A stretch of DNA of 64,000 nucleotides from NCBI RefSeq assembly GCF_024609245.1, contig NZ_JANJYH010000014.1:1-64000 (forward strand), read 5' to 3'. The DNA is from Haloarchaeobius sp. FL176 (GTDB taxonomy: Archaea > Halobacteriota > Halobacteria > Halobacteriales > Natrialbaceae). The translations under genes were made by a program, and so were the position numbers. The stretch's first letter is position 1. Each line of letters starts with the position of its first letter. Below the pieces are notes generated by a model that was not told the origin of the DNA, did not search any database, and saw nothing but the letters and a program-made list of their open reading frames with translations. Below are positions 53,852-60,884 of this stretch, piece by piece.

Positions 53852-54211
53852 ATGCCGATCGACATCGAGACGTTCGAATCCTCTCTCGAGGACCACCTCC
53901 AGAACCGTGGAGAGACGAACGCCGACCGCGTGATGCGGTTCCTCGCTGTCCATCCCGACAAGGCGTTCACCCAGAGCGAGATCCGCGACGCCACCGACGT
54001 GAAAGCCGGCAGCATCAGCGTCGTCCTGTCGCGCCTCGAAGACCGCGGCCTCGTCCGTCACAAAGGCAACTACTGGGCGCTCGGCGAAGCCGACGACGTC
54101 GCTGCCTACACGAACATGGCCGAGAGCACGCGAACAGCCAACGACCGCTTCGGTGAAGAGGATATGGACGAGTGGCTGGAACATGCCGTCGACGACGAGG
54201 ACACTGAATGA
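53852..54211 (+). CDS. wHTH antitoxin-like regulator
   Basis: 119 aa. A winged helix (DRVMRFLAVHPDKAFTQSEI, VKAGSISVVLSRLEDRGLVR, HKGNYWALGEAD) precedes an acidic C-terminal tail (FGEEDMDEWLEHAVDDEDTE). It overlaps the PemK-like toxin gene by 4 bases. The order and coupling indicate antitoxin plus operon repressor, although most PemK partners are AbrB-like rather than MarR-like. Confidence 0.8.
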   Translation: MPIDIETFESSLEDHLQNRGETNADRVMRFLAVHPDKAFTQSEIRDATDVKAGSISVVLSRLEDRGLVRHKGNYWALGEADDVAAYTNMAESTRTANDRFGEEDMDEWLEHAVDDEDTE

Positions 54212-54549
54212 GCTATCAGCGAGGCGATGTCGTCTGGGGGCCCGACCCGTTCAAATCCGGTGAGAACCCGCGGCCGTGGCTGATTCTTAACAACGATAGC
54301 CACCCGTTCGGGGACGAGGAGTACATGACCGTCACGCTGACGACGACACCACACGACGAAGGTATTCCCATCGAAGACACTGACTGGGTCGAGGGCGGGA
54401 TGCCGCGCCAGAGCTACGCCTCGCCGTGGGTGGTGGCTTCCCCGAAGCACGCCGCGATTGTTCGGCGGCAGGGGCGGCTAGAGGAGTCGTTCGTTCAGAC
54501 TGTCGTCGACGCTCTCGAGACCTATCTCGAACCACCGACCGAGGAATGA
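54208..54549 (+). CDS. PemK/MazF-like toxin (second module)
   Basis: 113 aa. YQRGDVVWGPDPFKSGENPRPWLILNND is the PemK-family opening with the conserved Gly and Arg-Pro, and YASPWVVASPKHA is a later core strand. It is more divergent than the toxin at 11694. Probably an endoribonuclease acting in the cytoplasm; start and stop overlap both neighbours by 4 bases. Confidence 0.8.
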   Translation: MSYQRGDVVWGPDPFKSGENPRPWLILNNDSHPFGDEEYMTVTLTTTPHDEGIPIEDTDWVEGGMPRQSYASPWVVASPKHAAIVRRQGRLEESFVQTVVDALETYLEPPTEE

Positions 54550-54875
54550 CCAATCACCCGACTGTGTACGATGTCCAAGAGCGAACAGGCACTCCTGACG
54601 ATGTATCCGTCGACAGCGTTTGTGAACGCACGCTTTCCCGGGCTGCCGATCCGCGAACAAACCACCCGGATGCGCACCTCGACGCGACGATGGCTACAGT
54701 CGTCGATCGATACGAGGAATCAGTTGTCCGGGCGGTCATTCACCGGATCCTCGTCGACGGTGTCCCGTTTCGGACCGCTGTTGCAGACCACGAGATCGTG
54801 GCTCTCGATGGAGTCCGGATCGGGACGGTCGCGACACAGACTCTCGACGAGCTGAATACAGAACAGCTAGCGTAG
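54546..54875 (+). CDS. Third gene of the toxin-antitoxin operon, unknown
   Basis: 109 aa from ATG 54546, which overlaps the toxin stop (ATGA). The N-terminal half is polar; the C-terminal part (YEESVVRAVIHRILVDGVPFRTAVADHEIVALDGVRIGTV) looks like a compact helical/beta module. Translational coupling implies a role in the module, possibly as a second antitoxin or accessory factor. Confidence 0.65.
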   Translation: MTNHPTVYDVQERTGTPDDVSVDSVCERTLSRAADPRTNHPDAHLDATMATVVDRYEESVVRAVIHRILVDGVPFRTAVADHEIVALDGVRIGTVATQTLDELNTEQLA

Positions 54876-56151
54876 CTCTTCGAAAGCCCTCGGCCGCTCG
54901 GCATCCCGCGACCACACGAGACTGCGTCTCGTTTGCTCCCGTTCGCTGCGCTCACGGGAACCACGCTGCGCTCCTCGTGCCTGCGGTGCTTGCGGGGTCG
55001 GGGGACGACCGAGGCGGCCTCGCCCTTTCTAAGTCCACCAGGGCCTGGGGAAGTCGATTCTCGACGAAGAGAGGGACAGATCGGTCGTCCACGACCAGTC
55101 CACCTGAGCATCCGGACCAGTCGGGAGCTCGGTCTCACATCGTGTCCACCTGTGACATTCCCCGAGAGCCGGTCAGACCTCCGTCCAGCACCGCGAGTCT
55201 ACTGTCCGGTGTGTCCGCAGCGGTCCGTTCGGGGTGGACTCCTCGGGTTGTGCGCGCTCCGGCCGTGCAGACCGTTCCTGCCGGGCCCGGGCTTTCGCGG
55301 TTCCGTTGCGTCTGCGACGGACGGGCCACGGTCCTGGGCCGGGTCGGGCCGAGTGCAGCCGCCCGAGACCGGACGCACCCGAGAGCGGGCCTGCGAGCAC
55401 TCGGCCCGCGACCGGGTCCGACCGGAGCCGGGCCGGCTCCATCTTCGCCTGCGAGCGCCGACGCTCGAACCCGCTCTCGCGTCGACGCTCGCTGGGCTCA
55501 GACGCGGCCTCTTGCGCGGTCCGGGACGGGCTGCTCGCCGTGCCGGCGACCCCGACAAACAGCTTCGGGGTCGCCGTCACCCGCGCTCGTCGGCCAGCGA
55601 CGCCTCGTGCCTCGGCGTCGCTGACTGTCCTCGCGCGGGCTGGCTGCGCTGCCTGCCGGGCGTGCGCTCAAACTCGCTCGGCGCGCGGGGACGGTGCCGG
55701 GCTGCGGCTCCCAGCCCCGAGCTTCCACGCTCGCGAACGAGTTCGCTCGCAGGGACTCCTCGGGGGCTGGTCGCCGGTCCGGGCTGTGTCCCGCGCGCCG
55801 TCGCTCGCTGCGGCCTTGTGCGAGGCCGTCCACCGACGTAAACCGTGCTGCTTGCCGTCTCTGTCCCGCCTGCGTTGCGTCTGGCGACGGACGCGGCGAG
55901 ACAGACCCGCGGGTCAGCAGGATTACGTCGGTGAGCGCGCGCTCACCGCGAGCTTCCACCCCTCACTGGAGTGGTGCGGCACTCCTGTCGGCGTCGCGCC
56001 GCGCCGAACAAGTTCGGCTGAAGGCGCGCCGCGAGCGCCTCGGGGACAGAGTCCCTGAGGACGTTCCGAGATGAGAGCCACGGCTGGTGAGTCGTGGTGT
56101 CGGAAGAAGACGCCGTGTGAGCGCCTTCGATGGTACCCTTGAGTGATACCA
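54876..56151. other. 1.28-kb GC-rich gene desert
   Basis: All long frames on both strands are Arg/Pro/Ser/Ala-rich and basic, the opposite of halophile proteins, so I regard the stretch as non-coding. It begins with a direct repeat (54986-55050, partner of 53591-53655). The core 55200-55950 is extremely GC-rich with many CGCTCG/GCGAGC-type runs. Possible contents: decayed genes, an RNA, or a recombination-prone spacer. Confidence 0.5.
54986..55050. repeat. Direct repeat right of the second toxin-antitoxin module
   Basis: Partner of 53591-53655; see that entry. The central parts differ more than the two ends. Confidence 0.55.
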
Positions 56152-57150
56152 ATGTCTAGTAGAAACACGATCCGTGATGAAGGTTCGGACGGACAGACGA
56201 CTGAACAACTGACCCTCGAGGACGCGATCGAGGACGACGGTGAACTGCTCACAGAAGCAGCGTGTGGGGAGCACGCACCTGAGCTGCGACCCACGGTGGA
56301 ACTCGAGAAGCAGGGTCGAATCGACTACGACTGGAGCCGGAAATCCGGGCTGGACCACCCGTACGGGACGACGCTCGCAGCGGAAGAGCGGCGGCTGGCA
56401 GAAGAGCAAGAACTGACTCGGCAGCGAGACCGTGCGCTGGCAGCTGAAGAGGCGGGCATCAACCGGGAGCAGTCGTGCAGGATGCAGACCGAGCAGGAGT
56501 CCAGCGAGCGCGTTCGTGAGTTCCGAGAGCGAGGCGTGCTCGGAAGCGGTGGCGATCCCGACATCGACCCGCGTGAACAACTCGACGCGGACACCCTGGG
56601 CGGGGTGAACCGATACGGGATGCAGCTGGCAGAGCGCTTTCGTGGACCGTCTCAGGGAGCCTACGCGAAGCAACTCGCGGAGAAGGTCGCGTGCCAAGAC
56701 ATGGGGTTGACGGCGGCCGTTCTGAAGACGAACGAAGACGTGGCGAAAGGGACGGATGCAATCCAGCCCATCGCGACCCTCGAAGAGTGGATGGGTCATC
56801 CAAAGTACTCGATTCAGGCGAACGTCGAAGCTGAGGTCAGGACGCTCTACCAGCCAGCGGCGGTCAACCAGCAACAGGTCGGCGCGCTCGACGACGGTTC
56901 TGGGACGGCGAAGCTGACAATCTGGAAGCGCTCCAAGGTGGAGACGGTGCTCCGCGAGGGAGACAAGGTACGGTTGCTGAACTGCGAGGTGGGCTGGTAC
57001 GGTGGCGAACCGACGTTGGCCGTGACGTCGGAGTCAGAGGTGACCGTGCTCGAACGCGGTGATGGCCCAAGCCCGCGAAACGGGACGGTGACCCATGCGA
57101 ACTTCAGCGCGGGGTCGACCGAACAACGCCTGGACGTCGTCCGGGACTGA
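56152..57150 (+). CDS. OB-fold protein, RPA-like
   Basis: 332 aa from ATG 56152. The N-terminal two thirds are acidic and helical (AAEERRLAEEQELTRQRDRALAAEEAG is coiled-coil-like). The last 110 residues form an OB-fold (SIQANVEAEVRTLYQPAAVN, VGALDDGSGTAKLTIWKR, LREGDKVRLLNCEVGWYGGE), the single-strand-nucleic-acid-binding fold of RPA-type proteins in haloarchaea. It may protect plasmid ssDNA. TGGTA (56131-56135) and TACCA (56147-56151) form a weak dyad directly before the ATG. Confidence 0.78.
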   Translation: MSSRNTIRDEGSDGQTTEQLTLEDAIEDDGELLTEAACGEHAPELRPTVELEKQGRIDYDWSRKSGLDHPYGTTLAAEERRLAEEQELTRQRDRALAAEEAGINREQSCRMQTEQESSERVREFRERGVLGSGGDPDIDPREQLDADTLGGVNRYGMQLAERFRGPSQGAYAKQLAEKVACQDMGLTAAVLKTNEDVAKGTDAIQPIATLEEWMGHPKYSIQANVEAEVRTLYQPAAVNQQQVGALDDGSGTAKLTIWKRSKVETVLREGDKVRLLNCEVGWYGGEPTLAVTSESEVTVLERGDGPSPRNGTVTHANFSAGSTEQRLDVVRD

Positions 57151-57281
57151 GCTCGCAGCCTCTTCTCTCGACCACTTGCATCTCTCTTTTTGCCGACGTG
57201 ACGGTGAGGTGTGGCAGTTGTCTGTGTACTCTCTCTGTCTGCTCGTCTCACACCTGGCACCGCAACCCCGCCTCCCCACCC

Positions 57282-57322
57282 TCCGCTCCGTGCTCGCTGC
57301 GCTGCGCGCGCAGCCACGACCT
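57282..57322. repeat. GC-rich repeat, copy 2
   Basis: Partner of 11508-11548 with the palindrome CTGCGCGCGCAG, about 130 nt past the OB-fold gene. The gap 57151-57545 otherwise contains only the AACTACGT dyad. Confidence 0.6.
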
Positions 57323-57492
57323 CGGTTACTGAACGAGGACATTCCCGTAGAGAGTGTGCCAAGGGCACAAAGCAGAAAAAATACCCAGCCACCGCCCCAC
57401 CTTCGCACTGCTAGTTCCACATGAAACACTCGAAACGGTGGTATAGTGCTTCATCCTCCTTGTTTTGGCCGATAAGTTAATACTCGAAGCAA

Positions 57493-57530
57493 TTATTTAC
57501 CTCGTAACTACGTGGGTAGCGAACGTAGTT
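57493..57530 (+). promoter_or_regulatory. TATA-like box and 8-bp dyad before the interrupted gene
   Basis: TTATTTA (57493-57499), then AACTACGT (57506-57513), loop GGGTAGCGA, ACGTAGTT (57523-57530). The loop again carries GGGT, but the spacing from the TATA-like box is longer than in copies 1-14. AGGTAGGG lies between dyad and ATG 57546. Confidence 0.45.
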
Positions 57531-57710
57531 TAGGTAGGGAAACTCATGGCCAAACAAGATATCGTGGAACATCTTGAGGGCGAATTAGAACGGACAGAAA
57601 GCGAACCAGATCTCGAGGAACCAAACCGCTGCGCGCACTGTGACACGCTTCTACCCTATGAGGAGTACAACCAACACTCTCCTCAAACGGATTTTATCAT
57701 ACATACGATG

Positions 57711-58779
57711 AGCGTGTCATAGAAAGCCTCCCAAGGGAGGCCGCAGGGTTTGGAAACTGTGTCCAGCAGTACCAACGCCCTGCAAGACGTGGCTTCGGTA
57801 GACGACTTCTTGAATGCAGCGGCTACCGAGACAGTACCGTTGTTCGAGCATCTTGAGTTCGAGTTTCTGCTGGAGTACGACGTGTTCGCCCCCGCTTGCC
57901 GGGGGCGAACACGAGTGCACCAGCCACCAGACCTCTTTCGCGGCTTTCTGCACTGCTACTACGAAGATGTCTACGGCACGCGTCCGGTTACACGAGAACT
58001 TCAGAACGGCCTTGTCTGGTACTACTGCGAGCTCGACAAACCGCCATCCAGAGACACGATTGATCGCTTTCTCACCGACCTCGAACACGTTATTGACGAT
58101 GTTTTCGACAGACTCGTCGAGCAGGCCGCCGTCCGCGGCCTGCTCGACTCCACATACTCTATCGATTCGACGCACATCGAGGCGATTCAGTATAACGACG
58201 CGGCGTCATGGAACTACGACCCAACAGCCGAAGAGTACTACTACGGCTTCGGCTGTACGATCGTCTCGACCGGTGCAAAGATCCCGATTGCAGCGGAGTT
58301 CACACAGGCCAAACAAGCAGACCAAGAGACGGCGATGCGCGTCACACGTGACGCGCTCGCCGTCGATACACCTGTCTGGATGCTTGGAGACAGCGCCTAC
58401 GACATCCTCGATTGGCACGACTACCTGCTGACCGCAGGAGTCGTGCCAATCGCTCCATACAATCCGCGAAACACTGACGACCCGAAAGACATCGAATACA
58501 GAGTCGAAGACCGGATCGAGAAACACAGCGAGGACGTTCAGCTGAAACAATCAATCTTGGAAGAGACGTACAACAACCGGACAGGGGTCGAACGAACCAA
58601 CGATGCAGTCAAGGACTGCGGCCTCGGGCACGTCCGCGCCCGAGGCCGCGTCCACGCACGAACAGAAGTGTTTGTTGCGCTGTGTCTTCGGATCGTCATT
58701 GCAATCACCAACTACGAGCGAGGACACGATCCAGGACGTGAGAAGCTCAAGCTATGAGTTGGATTCTATGACACGCTCT
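57711..58779 (+). mobile_element. Insertion sequence with perfect ends and 6-bp target duplication
   Basis: 1069 bp with 15-bp perfect inverted ends GAGCGTGTCATAGAA / TTCTATGACACGCTC and target duplication TACGAT (57705-57710 and 58780-58785). Everything is intact, so the insertion is recent and the element probably active. Confidence 0.93.
57750..58757 (+). CDS. DDE transposase of the 57711 element (IS4/IS5 superfamily)
   Basis: 335 aa. The catalytic triad is visible in YSIDSTHIEAI (Asp), WMLGDSAYDI (Asp) and RTGVERTNDAVKDC (Glu); the rest matches DDE_Tnp_1-type transposases with a family-specific N-terminus (FRGFLHCYYEDVYGTRPVTRELQ). I cannot assign the exact ISH group. Two hairpins lie in the gene: 57882-57914 (14 bp) and 58618-58649 (12 bp). 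Confidence 0.88.
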   Translation: METVSSSTNALQDVASVDDFLNAAATETVPLFEHLEFEFLLEYDVFAPACRGRTRVHQPPDLFRGFLHCYYEDVYGTRPVTRELQNGLVWYYCELDKPPSRDTIDRFLTDLEHVIDDVFDRLVEQAAVRGLLDSTYSIDSTHIEAIQYNDAASWNYDPTAEEYYYGFGCTIVSTGAKIPIAAEFTQAKQADQETAMRVTRDALAVDTPVWMLGDSAYDILDWHDYLLTAGVVPIAPYNPRNTDDPKDIEYRVEDRIEKHSEDVQLKQSILEETYNNRTGVERTNDAVKDCGLGHVRARGRVHARTEVFVALCLRIVIAITNYERGHDPGREKLKL

Positions 58780-58890
58780 ACGATACCTGGTGATGGAATG
58801 CATACTCCACCTTCAAAAGAGATGTATTGCTCAACGGGTTGCTTCGTCGCTAGTCTGAGGGAACTCTACGGCGAGCCCCCTATCTGACCG

Positions 58891-59454
58891 TCACTTCTGC
58901 TTCAGTACGACCGCTCGGTGGGTCGCCTGGTATTCGTTCGACGAATTGCGGACCTTGATGACGCCGTAGTTACCCTTCGAGACCCTGGATTCGTTCTCGA
59001 TTGCTCGGATGGCACGCCGTAGGTTTTCCTGGCGTTCCCAGAGGGAGCCACTGCGAAGTGCGGACTTGGGGTCTGGGTCCATTAGTTCTACTGACACAAC
59101 CCATTCGATGTTGGGGTCCTTGTCGATGTGGTCACAGAGACGACGAATCTCCTCGTCGATGAGTGCGGTCAGGTCTTCACCGTTGACGATTTCGTCTCGT
59201 CGTTCGTGGATGATGTAAGACCGTGGTCCTTTGTCGACCTTGTTGACCATCCCGAGTTCTACCAGACGCTCAAGGCGCTGATACTTTGCCTCGGGGCAAC
59301 GCTTGGTGATGGTGGCGGTCTTTACCGTCCTGTCGTTCGGGACTGTATAGCCCTGATTGCAGAGCCATACGACTATTTCCGCGAGGTCGTCCGCGATTCG
59401 AAGGTTCTTGCTTGATCGGTTCGTCAGTTCGTTCTCGATGTCGTTTGCTGTCAT
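58891..59454 (-). CDS. wHTH-containing hypothetical protein
   Basis: 187 aa. Residues 20-85 look like a winged helix (ADDLAEIVVWLCNQGYTVP, KRCPEAKYQRLERLVELGMV, DKGPRSYIIHERRD); the remainder is a mixed domain with EWVVSVELMD and SKGNYGVIKVRNS. It ends 3 nt from the stop of the interrupted zinc gene, convergently. No family recognised; DNA-binding role inferred. Confidence 0.65.
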   Translation of the reverse strand: MTANDIENELTNRSSKNLRIADDLAEIVVWLCNQGYTVPNDRTVKTATITKRCPEAKYQRLERLVELGMVNKVDKGPRSYIIHERRDEIVNGEDLTALIDEEIRRLCDHIDKDPNIEWVVSVELMDPDPKSALRSGSLWERQENLRRAIRAIENESRVSKGNYGVIKVRNSSNEYQATHRAVVLKQK

Positions 59455-59553
59455 AGTGTCTCACTGAACTGTAGATTTCACTTCGCCTCTCTGCGAATCG
59501 AAGAAGGTAAGTCAGCCCAGTGAGAACAACCATTGAGGCCTACTGAACTGACG

Positions 59554-59620
59554 CCCTCTATGCAGGAGGGTCACCCGACCGGTGCAACGGTCGGAATGCG
59601 GCTCAGTCGTACGCTTTTTT
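59554..59620 (+). ncRNA. Candidate small structured RNA ending in T6
   Basis: Two adjacent perfect hairpins, CCCTC-TATGCAG-GAGGG (59554-59570) and CCGACCG-GTGCAA-CGGTCGG (59575-59594), are followed 20 nt later by TTTTTT (59615-59620). No frame covers the region, which lies between divergent genes. The layout suggests an independently transcribed RNA or a leader. Further on, AAATTCC-GCAG-GGAATTT near 59725-59742 may be an operator of the CARF gene. Confidence 0.35.
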
Positions 59621-59860
59621 GGGCTGTGAACTTACCTCGCTCAGACATAAGTATGTACGTGCGCGCGCGTATTAAATCCCCTTGCTGGTAAGAATAATCT
59701 GCTGTTTATATTATTTTACTAAATTCCGCAGGGAATTTTATTTAAGACACTCAGGTGATTTCCCGCCACTTAGGCAATTAAGGCATTTCCTATATCCTTG
59801 GAAATGGTGCCACGCACATCGCCACCATGATAAATACGACATGCGCTCTAACTCCTCTGT

Positions 59861-60589
59861 ATGGTGAACGCACCAGATCGAATCCACATCGCTCCTCAGG
59901 GTTACGAGACGGAGCGGATATTTGAGCCCGTCATCGAGCAAAAAGCAGATTTAGTCTATTTATTGGTTGCCGAAGATGAATCTGAGCAGGGACACGACTG
60001 TCGAATACAGGTCGTTGAGCGGCTGGATGAAGAAGGTATCGAGGTAGAGGAAATCGAATGCCCACTATTTGATTTTCAAGCTGCATTCCGAGAAATTTCT
60101 CGGTTAATCCAAGAACATCCTGACGATTATGTCGCGGTGAACATATCCTCAGGCTCGAAAATCACTGCAATCAGTGGAACACTAGCCTGTATGCTCAATA
60201 ATGGGGAGCCCTACTACGTGAAAGTCGGAGATTACGGAGAAGAACCCGTTAATACTGATGTTCAGGGGTTAGTAGATATCCCAACTTACCCAATAACGAG
60301 ACCTGATACAGACTTAGTTAGGATATTGAACTATATCGCGGAGGAGAACGAATCGGACAACGAACCAAATATCAGCGACGTAATAGACTTTGCATTGGAG
60401 GAGAGTCTATCCGTCATCGAAGACAGCGAAAGCGAATCTCAACACTATCACATTATTCAGCCTCAAGTAATCCAGCCTCTGAGTGAACAGGGATACCTGA
60501 AAATCATCTCCTATGGTGGAGAAAAACGTCTTCAAGTGACGGAGAAAGGGCTGAGGACGATAGAGCTGTCGTCCGAACTATTTGAGTAG
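59861..60589 (+). CDS. Orphan CARF-wHTH regulator (DUF6293-like)
   Basis: 242 aa. The N-terminal domain (about 1-150) is a CARF-type Rossmann fold: IHIAPQGYETERIFEPVIEQ at strand 1, VYLLVAEDE, and the ligand-binding VNISSGSKITAISG that corresponds to the CARF loop. The C-terminal 90 residues are a winged helix (LVRILNYIAEEN, HIIQPQVIQPLSEQGYLKI, KRLQVTEKGLRTI). CARF domains bind cyclic oligoadenylates or related signals of CRISPR and other defence systems. No cas gene or CRISPR array is near. The gene is clearly AT-rich relative to its neighbours, so it is probably imported. Confidence 0.78.
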   Translation: MVNAPDRIHIAPQGYETERIFEPVIEQKADLVYLLVAEDESEQGHDCRIQVVERLDEEGIEVEEIECPLFDFQAAFREISRLIQEHPDDYVAVNISSGSKITAISGTLACMLNNGEPYYVKVGDYGEEPVNTDVQGLVDIPTYPITRPDTDLVRILNYIAEENESDNEPNISDVIDFALEESLSVIEDSESESQHYHIIQPQVIQPLSEQGYLKIISYGGEKRLQVTEKGLRTIELSSELFE

Positions 60590-60829
60590 ATACCTGAACT
60601 ACGGCTGGCACCCTGAGATTACACGGCGCGAAATCCGGTTCACCGAATATGCACACGAGTCGGGGGTCACCGTATGCACACAGCTCCAATCATGGTCCCC
60701 TCAACCCACCTCTCTATTCGACTGTCCGATTCGAGCCGGATTATTGACGGCGAAATAGAGGCTCCAGTCCCTCGAAAAATAGGATTCCGGTGGACGTGTG
60801 TACGACACGAGCCCCTCCCATTGACCTCA
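60590..60829. other. Intergenic region
   Basis: 240 bases before dyad copy 15. A short plus-strand frame through it ends ILDVLRDTSDR inside the next gene's start and is a shadow. Nothing else is visible. Confidence 0.4.
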
Positions 60830-60857
60830 TTTATTACTCCCCTGTTGGGTGAGGGAG
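60830..60857 (+). promoter_or_regulatory. TATA-like box plus core dyad, copy 15 (second ArdC-like gene)
   Basis: TTTATTA, CTCCC (60837-60841), loop CTGTTGGGTGA, GGGAG (60853-60857); a second CTCCC (60867-60871) and GGAG (60874-60877) precede ATG 60885. It parallels copy 1 base for base over most of 50 nt. Confidence 0.6.
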
Positions 60858-60884
60858 ACGGAAATACTCCCTCGGAGATTCTCG

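Larger units (their letters stand above)
57546..58887 (+). pseudogene. 88-residue zinc-binding protein gene interrupted by an IS
   Basis: The 5' part (57546-57710) encodes MAKQDIVEHLEGELERTESE and on to NRCAHCDTLLP. The 3' part (58786-58887) encodes PGDGMHTPPSKEMYCSTGC and on to the stop at 58885-58887. Deleting 57711-58785 (the IS plus one 6-bp target copy) restores a single frame across the junction. CAHC and YCSTGC would form a four-Cys site. At present the frame enters the IS and stops after four codons. Confidence 0.85.

Noticed and set aside
54900-55959. Long open frames on both strands of the GC-rich region
   Set aside because: They are Arg/Pro/Ser-rich and basic, unlike all halophile proteins here, and several overlap in different frames; high GC alone makes stop codons rare.
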